The notes below the pieces were generated by a model that had not been told where the DNA came from, ran no database searches, and was given only the letters and a program-made list of their open reading frames with translations. Of a stretch of DNA of 64,000 bases, positions 49,801 through 59,599 are shown piece by piece; positions within the stretch are counted from its first letter, which is position 1, and each line of letters opens with the position of its first letter. The position numbers and the translations under genes are program-made. Source of the stretch: Escallonia rubra (taxonomy: Eukaryota > Streptophyta > Magnoliopsida > Escalloniales > Escalloniaceae); NCBI GenBank assembly GCA_033065855.1, contig JAVXUO010002555.1:1-64000 (forward strand). The letters are read 5' to 3'.

Positions 49801-52800
49801 CCACCTCATGGCTAGAAATGAGACCACCAGCCACAGTGAAATGCTTGTCAAAAGACCAGCATGAATAGCAATGGAAATGATTTGCTAAGCTCTTCCCTAC
49901 ACCAGAAATTATGCCAAATCAGCAACCGTGAACTAGACCCCACAGAGAAACTGATATGCTTCCAATAAGCAGTCAAGCCATGGCTAATACCCAACAATAA
50001 ATTCATACCGGAAGGGGCCCCTACCTCTCTAGCCTATCAAGCAAGCTCCACAACCCCATACTTGCTCACCGCTACCGATCTTCATAAAGCGCCATCCTCC
50101 AGCAAGCATCTCCACCATTTATCAAGCAACACAGCATTAAAGACACTCAAATCTTTCTTCCTTAAACCATCAGGTTTATTGGCGAACATCCATGATCCCA
50201 GTTCACTAAATGGTACTTTCCTTTCTCATCTTCATCGGCTTCCCACAAAACTCATGCTTTAATCCTTCCAGCTTTTGTTTTAGGATCACACCCAAGAGAA
50301 AAGAAACGTAGGCATCACTCTTGAGCATCGCACCCAAGAGAATGATGCATCACAATAGAATGAACAACCGGGATTTCTTACTACCTTCAATTCCTCATTT
50401 CACATATAGTACATCAATTTTTGGAGAAATACTAAAGGGAAAAATAGAGGCTGGAAAAAAATCGCATCTAAAACAACAATTTTTGTCTGCATCATTCATT
50501 TGCGCATCTTATGCATAACTGAATTTGTAGCAAAAAACCACTTGTCAGATCTGATTTTTCCAGAGATGAAACTTGCAATAAAATCAGTCAAAGATCTCTG
50601 CCAGAAATCTTCCAAAATTTTTCATCTCATGTTGGTGATTCCATCTCATGATGGTGGCCCACTAGTGCCTTGAAACTATACCAATTGGCCCCCCAGTTAT
50701 ATTCTATACCAATTGGCCCCCCAGTTATATTCTTTGGGTCTTTTGCTACTCTCTTGGATTGCATCAATGCGTGTCATCAATTCGGATAGGAGAGAAGATG
50801 AATGAGAGAAAGCTATGGATCTGGCTTCCTTTCTTCATGACATGCACTTGTAGGCCAACTTGCAACTTCAAGAGAGTAGAACGACTATCGTGAAAATTTT
50901 AGTGGAATTGCATTCCCCCAATGTTGGAGGTGATCTTTACATACGTATGAGGTTTTGAAATCTTGACATCTTGGATTAACCTAATAGATCCTCGCAAGGG
51001 GGTTACTGTAGTCAGTATTGAATTAAGCTCCTGATTGAATGTTTGACGTGCACTTGCATTTATGTGAGTGTCTAAGCAAACTTCCCATGTATAAATTGAA
51101 CGTTTGACCCACTTTTGCATTGATGAGATAATCAGCCATCATACTCCTAGTGATAGGACTCTTTAGGCGAAAATTTTAGCCATCTTAAATCTTAGGATTT
51201 CTAGTTGACCCTCATGTCTAAAAATGGTATATCATATAAGTGGAGAATAATATGCATGTTTGTTTTGTGTAGACAGCAAATCTTAGGTTATATGCAGCAG
51301 AGAGAAGGTGTTAGGAGAATTGTGTATTAAGTACATTTCCGTTGTTATGATGCTACCCTTACGAATGGTTTTCCTTACCATCTATGAAGCATTATTGTAA
51401 GCAGATGTTATGTGTTCCCTGTTTTATAAACTTTGGCTGATCTCATGATTCTTGGTCATGCATCAATAACTTTAGCTTCTGGTGGTTCCTACATGAATGC
51501 ATGTATATCATGGTACGCATGAGGCAGGAACGGGTAACCTAAAGAAACGCTTCTTTCAATGTGTGCGTCTTTGCCTCTATTGCATTTTTCTCTTCATTTT
51601 AGAGGTGTCTGAAGGGGAATTTTTTTGGATAAAGTATCTTTTTATGCGGTTCTATCAGCACCAATATGTTTTATAATCAAGTCTATTGTGCAATGTTGGT
51701 TTTAGTTGGGAACGCTATATTTTCCTAAAATCTTGTGATTAGTATCTGGTTCCTGGACGTCTACAATGCCAGAAGCTTGGAATACTTATATATTGAGCTA
51801 AGTTGTACTCACTTTAACCCACTCTCTTTCACGATGTTTTCGTTATGCTCTAAAGTCTTGCTTCATTCCGGAAAACTACCGGTTACAATTACTCACTTTA
51901 ACCCACTCTCTTTCACGAAGTTTTCGTTATGCTCTAAAGTCTTGCTTCATTCCGGAAAACTACCGGTTACAATTACTTATATTTTCAATTCAATACGTAC
52001 ATTGCGATGGCAAAATTGTTTTGACGTATTTTAGCCTACCAACTCTCATTTTTAATTCCTTAAAATTAAGCTTGTGCTACTCTTTCAAAACTATCAGCTT
52101 GCGTTTGCGAGTCCTTAGAAGTATGCTTATGCTACTCTTTCAAAACTATCAACATTTTCCACAGTGGAGCTGCTCCTTTCTTTTTTCTAACGCAGCCTCC
52201 TTTTTATCATTGCATCTCACCTCGGCATTACTAAAGAGGGGATGTATGACACTATTAAGATCTTAGACAGCTACAGGATGAAACCAAAGATGGTTAGTAA
52301 TGCTAGTGCCGGATTATCCCTCATGCGCCTTGAATTATCTGTTGTCAATTTCTCCAACTTTGTTTTCCTTGTACAGCCTATTTTGCTCCAAAAATTGTTC
52401 AACAGGGCTTCCTCTTCTGTGACCACTTTGATTCTTCATCTTCTTGGGCCTCTTACCCTTGCAATTACACCTCTTCTTCTTGTTTAATTATGTTTTCATC
52501 TGGAGGGGATGATTTTGCCGCCTCTGCCCAACTGATAGTTGCAAGCTTGACCATTTTTAACAATGCATTGGATGGACAAGGAGCTCTGAGTTGACTGATC
52601 TTGTTGAACCAAAATGTCTTGGCATTGTCCAGTAAGATATCAAGACCATCTTTTTGCCCATGACTAATCTCCTTGTTTTTTCCGTTCTTCTTGTCCCTTT
52701 ATGTCTCCTAGACAGGGGGGAAGAAAAAGGTTCAAATAAATGGATATTTCCGTTGGCCCCTAGAATAACACTACCAAGAATGTTGATCATGTCATCCCTG

Positions 52801-54040
52801 ACTAATAAATTTCAGCTTCTACTGCTGCATGTTTTGGAGGATCCATCACACGTCCATTTTATGTTTTCATTTTTCCTGGCCTAGTGCTTTCTTCAAGAAA
52901 GTGCAGACATGAAGAATTCATCATGATTTGATGATCGGTCAGAATCAAGCTGATTCTATATCTCATCTCCTTTGTTCGAAGGTGTAATAACATATTACAA
53001 TACTGGTCTTCTCATCTCTGGCTGTGCACTTTACATGGACAGTCCAGATGTCATATACTAGCGGACTAGTTGAAATGACAAACCTGCCCCTTATTGCGCT
53101 AGGACATCTAATGAACTGTGTAAATCTGGACCGTCCACTATGCTGACGATGATATATCTAGACCGCTATGTTGACGTTGACGCCAAATTATTGGCAGTTA
53201 GCTAAATGTTTCGCAAGGGCCATTGATCAGCCCCGATATATCTGTTCATGGATGTAATTAACTTATGCTTGCATAACCTTGGGCACAGAGAAGTCTATTG
53301 TATTTCACCTCAGTGTATTAGCGTTAGTGTTATCAGGGATAAGGTATTAAAGAGAGAAGTACGTATGGATTCAGTTTTAATACGTAGACGCTGACTACTA
53401 TCATGCCATAGACCGGCTGCTTTGAAGGTAAAGCATTTTGCATTGGTTAGTACACTTCTATCTATAGGTTGCCTATACTCCGCATTCTCTCATCTCCATA
53501 CTTTGTTTGTAAGATGATTTGTGTGAAGTTTATTAAGTAGCCTGAATGATTGCGAAATTGTATATGGATGATATATGTTTGGCATGTGTAACATGCTTCA
53601 GGAATAATGTATACTATTTAGCCTTAGACGCCCCTCTCCACCTGCTCGATGTTCAGAAAGGAATAAGGGAAATTAGAAAGCTCTTAGACATTGTTTCTTT
53701 GGTTCTGCTGGATAATTATTGATGGAATGGCAATATTCCTGCTGTTATCCGTATGTTTTCCTCTTTCAAATAAAGGTAGTGTGTTGCGATTTCAGCATGC
53801 CCTCTACTCTAGAAGGTTTCGAACTACATCTTTTAAGATGATCCACTTGCTCAAAGCGTTGTTAAATTCTAATTACATGCAAGAAACATATGCCCAGCCC
53901 TTTTTGATAAGATGGCGTGCTTACGAATAATCAGAAGACTTGAGTACTAAAAGATTACCTTGACCTCAGATGTTGAGTTCGCCATTTGGTGATCTTCCTC
54001 CTTTGCTTTCCTGTACCTATCAATTACTGACTTCATGCTG
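33878..54040 (-). CDS. AGL17-like: AGL17-clade MIKC MADS-box gene, exons 2-7 (exon 1 off window)
   Basis: Minus-strand MADS-box transcription factor of the AGL17/AGL21/ANR1 group. These are DNA-binding dimers; clade members act in root nitrate responses, flowering time and stomata. Exons in coding order: 53959-54040 (82 nt, I region, [17 protein letters not shown]), 34814-34875 (62 nt, [17 protein letters not shown]), 34434-34533 (100 nt, [20 protein letters not shown]), 34322-34363 (42 nt, [14 protein letters not shown]), 34150-34233 (84 nt, [12 protein letters not shown] then [11 protein letters not shown]) and 33878-34036 (C terminus, [16 protein letters not shown]...KLG, TGA). The 62/100/42-nt exon sizes are the canonical MIKC pattern. 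Phases match and no stop occurs over about 175 codons. The roughly 61-residue MADS domain is absent from 54041-64000, so exon 1 must lie beyond the edge (or be lost). The doubled ELYKK motif is a clade hallmark. Intron 2 is 19,083 bp. Confidence 0.93.
35335..36368. mobile_element. MULE-type element with about 100-bp inverted repeats
   Basis: The 1034-bp element has ends GGGTTAAACACAGATTGG and, in complement from the right, GGCTTAAATACAGATTGG. Similarity continues about 100 bp inwards (CTCACTCGAGGACCAATGTT against CTCACTTCAGGACCCATGTT). It is flanked by a 9-bp near-duplication, TAGTTTAAA (35326-35334) and TAGCTTAAA (36369-36377). Long TIRs plus 9-bp target sites fit Mutator-like elements. The interior is CCACC-rich, then a T13G10 tract at about 35787-35808, then GT/GGT-rich DNA. 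It shows no transposase. Confidence 0.85.
37118..38256. mobile_element. Non-autonomous hAT element with 8-bp TSD
   Basis: The 1139-bp element is flanked by a perfect 8-bp duplication GATACTAC (37110-37117 and 38257-38264). The ends are CTCTGAAGCACGGAC on the left and, in complement of the right, CTAAGAAGCACGGAC. Subterminal regions are rich in GGGTGCGYRTCGG on the left and CCGCACCCGTATCC on the right. The interior includes a minus-strand low-complexity frame (37342-37716) that looks like a leader, not a transposase. Confidence 0.88.
38320..40570 (+). mobile_element. RTE-type LINE, degenerate, split by L1 insertion
   Basis: Left part (38320-38878): [47 protein letters not shown] and [10 protein letters not shown], the first half of an RTE reverse transcriptase. 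Right part (39773-40570): [20 protein letters not shown], a damaged catalytic region where ADD is expected, [12 protein letters not shown], then the C-terminal tail region ([31 protein letters not shown]). Stops occur throughout. Other tail copies of this LINE type carry GRPKKTW and RKRIHVADPI blocks, which these echo. Confidence 0.82.
38879..39763 (+). mobile_element. L1 3' fragment nested in the RTE LINE
   Basis: An 885-bp 5'-truncated L1 carrying the post-RT region ([47 protein letters not shown]) and ending in a short A-rich tail (GAGAAAAAG). It is flanked by the 9-bp duplication ACAAGTGTG (38870-38878 and 39764-39772), which lies inside the host LINE's codons for TSV. Confidence 0.85.
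40571..42635. other. Intron DNA; unassigned apart from a 200-bp duplication
   Basis: No clear element between the RTE tail and the LTR-like repeats, other than the tandem pair at 41970-42366. A plus-strand stretch near 41100-41250 ([14 protein letters not shown]) might be LINE or gag debris; I cannot decide. Confidence 0.35.
41970..42366. repeat. About 200-bp tandem duplication
   Basis: Copy 1 begins CCTTGACTTTGGCACGGAGC and copy 2 (about 42166) CCTTGACTCTGGCACGAAGC. Both continue through TTTGCTTTTTATGCTA, AGTGACCTAGCTAA, CACTCAAGTG and GTGGAGGTGT to CTACAAGAGG. They are about 85 percent alike by eye. No function is seen. Confidence 0.8.
42636..44923. repeat. Tandem LTR-like repeats, three starts
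   Basis: Three units begin with GTTGTGACACTATTTGGAAA-like DNA followed by TGTAACACCCGGAGTTTTAA-like ends (starts near 42636, 43717 and 44363). Each continues with AAAATTTGTTTGGAAGTCCT, TTAGCATTTGATATTAT and GACTTGGACTAGGACTTTA. Unit 2 has an internal deletion around a (TC)11 microsatellite (44012-44033). Unit 3 is interrupted by a hAT at 44924. TGTAACACCC is a common start of plant Ty3/gypsy LTRs, so these are probably LTR-derived; no polymerase or integrase is present. Confidence 0.7.
44924..46115. mobile_element. Non-autonomous hAT element with perfect TSD
   Basis: The 1192-bp element has termini TAGACCTGG and CCAGGTCTA and an 8-bp duplication ATTGGGTT (44916-44923 and 46116-46123). GC-rich subterminal DNA (GGGTATACCCGCCGGGTA on the left, GTACCCGTACCCGGGG on the right) encloses a C/T-rich interior on the minus strand. 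The minus frame at 45433-46143 (236 codons, proline- and serine-rich) overlaps the right end of the element and reads like a leader, not a transposase. Confidence 0.92.
46124..47203. repeat. Right half of third LTR-like unit
   Basis: The LTR-like unit resumes exactly after the hAT target site (GGTTACCAAACTCGG...). It continues past the point where units 1 and 2 stop and ends around GATCCTCGGGTTCGGGGCAT (about 47180-47200). A ...GGGGCATTATA end would pair with a TGTAAC start and suggests an LTR terminus. The full third LTR would then be about 1.6 kb without the hAT. No primer-binding site is evident downstream. Confidence 0.5.
47204..49239. other. Intron DNA, unassigned
   Basis: Possibly the internal region of the LTR element at first (47204-47850), but without domains. 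It contains a (CG)n/(GT)n tract at about 47919-47937. Frames such as 48155-48442 are not recognisable. Confidence 0.3.
49240..50320 (-). mobile_element. Degenerate L1 LINE fragment, minus strand
   Basis: Minus-strand L1 post-RT and zf-RVT sequence. [13 protein letters not shown] occurs near 50200, and [20 protein letters not shown] near 49960-50010. [20 protein letters not shown] lies at about 49420-49477, then [20 protein letters not shown] to 49288. Order and spacing match the 3' part of ORF2. Frameshifts and stops are frequent. It is parallel to the MADS gene strand. Confidence 0.8.
50676..50731. repeat. 28-bp direct tandem repeat
   Basis: Two identical adjacent units beginning CTATACCAATTGGCCCCCCA, at 50676 and 50704. 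This is a simple local duplication. Confidence 0.85.
51807..51974. repeat. 84-bp near-perfect tandem duplication
   Basis: Copy 1 is at 51807-51890 and copy 2 at 51891-51974; both begin ACTCACTTTAACCCACTCTC. One mismatch was seen (CACGATG against CACGAAG). The low divergence indicates a recent event. Confidence 0.92.
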
Positions 54041-55099
54041 CTTGAAATAGTGTCAAAATAGCGTCAGATTAGTGCTTTACAATAATTGCCATTATTGTGC
54101 ATCAGATAGCATCAGCAATGTGTTTTTTTTTTTTTTTTTGGGGGGGGTTGGTTATTGCAGTTCTTTTTCTAGATTCTTAGGTGTATATAGTGATGGTGGA
54201 ATTTTCCAGGTCTACTTTTCACCAGGTTCTTAGGTGTATACAGTGATCGTGCGGTTAGGTTCCTAGACTTGCTTCTATCATAATTTTTATAATGTTGTTT
54301 TTAACCAGTTGAAATTAGTTAAAAAATAAACTAATTGCCACGGCTTGTATAGGTAAGTTAAGATATTTCGCCACAACTTAAGGTTTTCTAGCATGTCTTT
54401 AGACCATGTGTCTCTCCATATGGAGGATAGGCTTTCCTTCCTTTCTCCCTTCGCTTTTAGCAATGTTCGTACCTTTACCATATGACTAATAATCGTTGGA
54501 AAAGAATTGTGTAACATAGATAGGGGAAAATAAGCAAAGAATTTTTAGCTAAGAGAAAAAAACATTGGGACTCAGAACAAACAAGCACGCATATAAATAG
54601 TATGAGCTAACAGATATCTTGAGAATGACAGAAACTTGAATAGTCTGACATAATTTACCTAAAGAAATAGCATATCAATAATTTTAATGCATCACAAATG
54701 TGTGTTATAGAAGAATGATTAGCATAGTGCAAATAACCTCATTCTCATATGGAAATCACAAAATCGCAAAGGAAATAGTTTTACTCCTAAGCTGCTTTGG
54801 TAAAAATTGCAAAAAGAAAGATCCGAGTCAAAGGATGGTGGCAAACAGAGAAGTTCACGTAGTGGACGAGGAGGCTTGGAGGAAAGTGCATGTATGGACT
54901 CAGAATGGTACTGTGCAACATGGGTTTATCAGATGAAAAGGATCAAGTGATAAGGAAAGGACTGGAATGGAATAGGTAGGTAAGAGGATTGTGAAGGAAA
55001 TCGGGCTGGTATTAGATCCCACATTGGATGGTTGTGAGTTTATGAATGGCGTTATAATATCGTCTATTAAACTCACTTGTACTCACTTGGCTAGCCCTT
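54041..55099. other. MADS intron 1 (near exon 2), unassigned
   Basis: Intronic by inference, because exon 1 lies beyond the window. It contains a T-run followed by eight Gs at about 54122-54148. No MADS-domain coding sequence is present on the minus strand, and nothing else was recognised. Confidence 0.45.
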
Positions 55100-56462
55100 T
55101 CCAGAATTAATTGCAACCAGCCTCTAGCTTGGATGCTAATTGCACCCAGTACCTTGAGTTTCAACTTTGGCGACCAGTACTTCGAACTCAAACTTCCTCA
55201 ATCGTAGTTTCTAGCACAAAATAATGGTCAAACTCGATTTTGATCAAACGTTTGCTTATTTTTTTAAGGGCAAAATAGTCGTTTCACTTGTTAAATCCAC
55301 TTTGCATCTAAGTTACTCTATTCCTTCCACCATCATTAGCGCACTAGGCCATTCACCACCACCGCTAGTGCCATACCTACATCCATCTAATCTCTTAGCC
55401 TTACTATCGATTTCCTTTGTCACTTAGCTGATTGTTCCCTCTTCATGACACCCCAAACATATCATTCACTGTCATCACTAATCAAGTCCACCCATTTTAC
55501 ATCGATCATGAGTTTTCTTTTATCAAAACAACCAATTCTTGTTCCCAATTTGAAAAATTAAAACAAGAAAAAGATTTAATTATTATTTTGATGGGACTTG
55601 GCCATTTTTTAGTGGTGAAATCTCTGGCGTTATTCAGCGCCGCTTATCCACTATCTCGGCAGTAATTATGCAGATGGTGGTGCGATTGGTTCAGTGGTAA
55701 TGGGTGGACAATTGCTGTGGTGGTAGAGGTGGTGAGTGGGGTGATCAAAGGAGATTTGTGCTGGTGGTGGTGGTTCGGTGGAGTGGGGTTAGTAATTAGA
55801 GATGGTGGTTGCTGATCAGTGAAGTTGAAAGGGACATGAGAAAGTACTGTTTTGGGTTTAATGGTAGTGGGTCAACAATTGTGGTGATGGATGGCCGATC
55901 AAATGAGGCATGCAATGATGATTGTGCAGTTCGGTTAGGGTGATTGCAACGGTGGTTGTTGATCAGTTAAGTTGAGAGGGAAAGGAGAAAGTGGTGTTTT
56001 GGGTTCAATAGTAGTGCGTTGATGACTATATTGATGGGTTGGGCGATGTAATGAGGTCTGCGATGGTGATGGTGCAGTTGGGTTGGCATGAGGGTAACAG
56101 TGGATGTTGATCGGTGAAGCTAAGGTGTATAGGAAAAATTGGTGGTGGTGGTCGCCTGAGTGTGGTGGTTTTTGTGGATATAGATGATGATAAGTCAAGT
56201 GGGTGGGATGTGGCGAATGAGGGACTATAAAACACAGCTACCACGTGCAGGCAACATGGATGTCATATCATTGAAATAGACAAAGAGAATGTTTTGCCTT
56301 TAATAAACTGACGGGTGTTTGGTCAAGGACGAGTGTAACCTCCATTTGATGCTGGGAACTGTGATCTAGGGAGAGTGAGGTGCCGGATGCCAAAGTTGAA
56401 ATTTCAAGGCACTAGGTGATATAAGCCCCCAAGTTGGAAGTGCTGGGTGCAAGTAATCACCC
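55100..56462. mobile_element. MULE-like element with degenerate long inverted repeats
   Basis: The left arm (55104-55270) and the complement of the right arm (56300-56460) share ATTAATTGCAACCAGC / ATTACTTGCACCCAGC. They also share TTTCAACTTTGGC, GTCAAACTCG / GTTACACTCG and AAGGGCAAAATAGTC / AAAGGCAAAACATTC. The repeat is about 160 bp and imperfect. The interior has a roughly 150-bp GGT-rich tandem motif repeated (TGATCAGTGAAGTTGAAAGG, TGATCAGTTAAGTTGAGAGG). No confident target-site duplication, so the exact ends are uncertain. Confidence 0.65.
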
Positions 56463-56950
56463 TTTTCAAAGAGGCATCGCGTATTGCATTGTGGTGAGAA
56501 TGTGGATTTTGGTTGTATTAGAGCTGACTTTAGGAAGCTCATCTGGGTCGGGTAATCAGGGTATCGATGGCTTACGTATAACACTTTAGGCTAGAGAGCG
56601 AGTTCCTACGCAATGTCTATTAATGGGTTTATAACGCAGATTGATTGCGACATCCCCATTCGATGAGAAGGAAATTGCAGTGGGTTTATAAGGAAAAGAT
56701 ATTACATTAAGTGTGTACATTGATATTTGTCTTATAAGAACCTGTTAAAAATTTCCTAGTATTAAGTTAACTAGTGCACTTGAACGAGACATTTTTCAGA
56801 GGTGGGGCTGTGGGCCTCTGTTGGTGCAGATGGTATTATTGGTATCAGAGTCGAGTCTTCAAACCCGACCTTCAGGTCGGTTCGTTTGGCCAGGTTGGCT
56901 ATAGGAGTCTGACATTAAATAATTGGGTCCCGTTGTCTAGTTGGGTTATC

Positions 56951-57150
56951 TTTTTTTTTTTTGGTTAGACCACCCGGTTTCCGGACACCACATTGGGAGC
57001 CGACTAATCCGGGTTCGAGCCGGGCAGGACCACATGGGCGGCAAAGCTCTCCCTACTAAGTTTTAACACAGCTGCATTCCCAGGGCTCGAACACGAGACC
57101 TCTGGTTAAGCTAGGACAACCCCTTACCAGTTGACCTACGCGCTTGGTGG
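56951..57150 (-). mobile_element. tRNA-derived SINE (Au-like)
   Basis: A 200-bp element on the minus strand. Its 5' region has an A-box-like GGTCAACTGGTAAGG and a B-box GTTCGAGCC. The 3' region contains GGCTCGAACCCGGATTAGTC and ends in an A12-13 tail (T run at 56951). It is flanked by a perfect 17-bp duplication TGTCTAGTTGGGTTATC (56934-56950 and 57151-57167). The 3' motif recalls the widespread plant Au SINE; family membership is from memory and should be aligned. Confidence 0.9.
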
Positions 57151-57578
57151 TGTCTAGTTGGGTTATCGATGAGTCCTATGTGTTGCCTTCTTTTGCCGTA
57201 ATCCCTAGGCTATTTTTAACAAGGTTAATAACTAGAGTTATATTCCAAGATCCTACATTGGATGTGACGGTGTGTGATTGACTTTGTAAAATCTGTCAAC
57301 GAATTTTTTGTGCCTACTAGCTAACACTTTTGAGTGTCATTCTCCTTTGGTGGAGTTGTGGACTTGGATTGTTACAGATGTAAATATGAGCTATCACTAA
57401 AACTTTGTTCTTTGTTTGCAACATGTTTTCAAATTCTTTTTTTTTTCAACCAGTTGGCCTTCAGTTAAGTTACACTCTGACCAAGAAAACATTCTTGTGG
57501 GCCATGAGTTTATCGTTGTCACCGTCCCTTTCACCCAGGATGGTACTTTATGGATCTTTTGAAAGTCCTTTTTCTTTT

Positions 57579-59028
57579 GGGTTAATGACAAAACTGTCCA
57601 TTGAGATTTACACGTATTTGCAATTCACTCCCCGTGTTTACAATTTTGGCAATAGTCTTCCTTTAGGTTGACAAAATTAACGTAAACGACTCCAAATTGG
57701 ATGGCTGTTCAATTTTGGAAGTTAAATCCACATATGCGGTGCACATGCCATTTTACCATGGGCAAAAATGTCATTTCCCCTACACCCATCATCCCTTTCT
57801 CACTCTTTTCCTCTGCTTCTTCTCTTCTCGCACATGCCATTTTGGCATGGGCAAATATGTCATTTTCCCTACACCCTTCTTCCCTTTCTCACTCTATTCC
57901 TCTGCTTCTTCTTCTTCTCTCCTATGTCTCTCTCTCTCTCTCTCTCTCTCCTAATCTCAATCTGCACAAGAATGGAACTGGAATTAATCTCAACTGTTCC
58001 ATTAATTCGAAATTGCTCCCAAGGTTCCGTAAAATACTAACATATCTAAATCGTAAGAATGGAACTTGAATTAATTAGAGTGACATGATAAAGCAAAATA
58101 ATAACGCTGAAAGAAGTCATTGAACTCGAAGGATTATTAGCCGGGCAGAATAATGCTTTTCACTAAGAATTTCAAATCAATTTGTGAGAAAGGGGAATAG
58201 ATTGATTAGATGTCATAGCTTATAAATAAACCTCCGGCTCACACAAACCCTAACTGCAACGATCAGATTTGTACTTCTCTCTCATTTAAAGTTCCAACAT
58301 TTCATTATGTTAATCAATCAAGGCCCATGAATTCATCCAATTCAAGCTACAAACCAACTGGGTTTCGCAATTCGAGAGAAATGAATGGTGGTTTTGGGTT
58401 CAAGTTTCACGTAGCTGGGTCGAATTCGGGCCTTTCCCGGCCATGGTTTCAGAAGGTGCGAAACAGTCTCGCATCGGCCAACCTCGACGCCCTCTTCAGA
58501 GAGGTTAAAACCTGATCTGAGTTTTGATTTCTTGAACCCTAGCTCAAAGCAAAGTAAGAGATGAGTTGACATGTTAAGCAAATGGGCAATGCTTTTCGTT
58601 TGAATTTCAAAATTCTGAAATGCGAAAATTGCTCCCTGCTTCAAGTCATTAACCCATATACAGATTCAGAAAAGCATCGCCGCCAATGGCATTCTTTAGC
58701 ATCAATTAAGATGTATTCAAAGCTCAAACGATTAGAATTGGAATGCATGTCAATAGAAGTATTGTTTGATCGAGTTTGTGCTGATTGATATTTTTTTAGA
58801 GAGGGGAGATGGGGAAATGAGGTAGGGGAAATGACAGATTTGTCCATGCCCAAAACGGCATGCACCCCACATGCGGACTTAACGTCCAAAATTGAACGGC
58901 CATCCAATTTTGGAGCCATTTGCAATGGATTTGTTAATCCTCGGGGAACACTATTACCCAAGTTGCAAACACGGGGAGCGAAAGTCCAAATACGTGTAAA
59001 CATCAGGGGACAGTTTTGTCATTAACCC
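57579..59028. mobile_element. MULE with about 220-bp TIRs, possible Pack-MULE
   Basis: The 1450-bp element has both termini reading GGGTTAATGACAAAACTGTC. The inverted repeats run about 220 bp (TTTACACGTATTTG, CTCCCCGTGTTT, CAAATTGGATGGC, GTCATTTCCCCTACAC). It is flanked by a perfect 9-bp duplication TTTTCTTTT (57570-57578 and 59029-59037). Just inside the left TIR a roughly 90-bp segment (CATGCCATTTTACCATGGGC) is repeated once, followed by a (TC)n tract at 57926-57951. The interior contains a short plus frame at 58327-58515 and no transposase. Confidence 0.93.
58327..58515 (+). other. Unidentified 62-codon frame within the MULE
   Basis: It begins MNSSNSSYKPTGFRNSREM and contains SRPWFQKVRNSLASANLDAL. 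Codon usage and GC content are more gene-like than the surroundings. It could be a captured host exon or chance; an antisense frame of 100 codons covers the same DNA. I do not recognise a family. Confidence 0.3.
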
Positions 59029-59290
59029 TTTTCTTTTTATGTGTAAACATCAAGGGACAAAAGAAAAGAGAGAACACAGTCAATGGCTGGCAAGCCCGTT
59101 GGTATCTTCATTGCCACAATCTCTAGTATCACCTCCGGCATGCATGACATGTAAATTCTCAAGGGGAACACTTGATGTTATTAATTATGTCAGCTCTCTT
59201 ACATTTGTAGCCTACAAGAGTTTATTATATGCCTACAAGAACCCTTAACAACCCATAATTAGTTCTTAAAGGTCTTTTCACACACCCTTA

Positions 59291-59592
59291 GGCCCCGTAC
59301 GCTTACCATATTTGTTTTCTGTTTTCATTTTCATGATTTTCATATTCACTTTGAAAATTCGTTCCTGTACTTTTATCATTTTCACAAAAAAAAAATTAAC
59401 TATTTTTTCTTATATTGGGTTAAGTTTGAGTGAAAAAAGCTGAAAACACATTTTAGGTGTTTTTAGTTTTTTGTTACTATTTGAGTAATTTTATTCAAAA
59501 CGAAAACAGAAAGTGGTAAAAATACGCAAAAAAGAATCTTTTTCATCATCATTGCTAAAAACAGAAAACGAATATGGTAAGCGTACGGGGCC
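59291..59592. mobile_element. Tourist-type (PIF/Harbinger) MITE
   Basis: The 302-bp palindromic element has ends GGCCCCGTACGCTTACCATA, the right end being its near-perfect complement (TATGGTAAGCGTACGGGGCC). It is flanked by TTA on both sides (59288-59290 and 59593-59595). A TTA target site plus a GGCCC terminus is diagnostic of Tourist MITEs. The arms remain complementary well inwards (GTTTTCTGTTTTC / GAAAACAGAAAAC). It is non-coding. Confidence 0.92.
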
Positions 59593-59599
59593 TTAGCTT

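Larger units (their letters stand above)
34876..53958 (-). other. MADS intron 2, 19.1 kb, transposon-filled
   Basis: The boundaries are set by the exon 2 donor (CAAG|GTAATC at 53958) and the exon 3 acceptor (TTAACAG|TACTGG at 34876). The interior holds one MULE, two hAT elements, an RTE LINE with a nested L1, LTR-like tandem repeats, an antisense L1 and minor tandem duplications, each listed separately. Confidence 0.88.
50321..53958. other. Rest of MADS intron 2 near exon 2
   Basis: No assigned element apart from two small tandem duplications. The minus-strand stretch 52200-52790 ([39 protein letters not shown]) is lysine- and arginine-rich and could be LINE ORF1 or linker debris; this is a guess. 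Frame 50899-51120 is not recognised. Confidence 0.3.

Noticed and set aside
57013-57145. tRNA gene suggested by A- and B-box motifs
   Set aside because: No cloverleaf; the poly(A) tail, 200-bp length and 17-bp target duplication show that it is a SINE.
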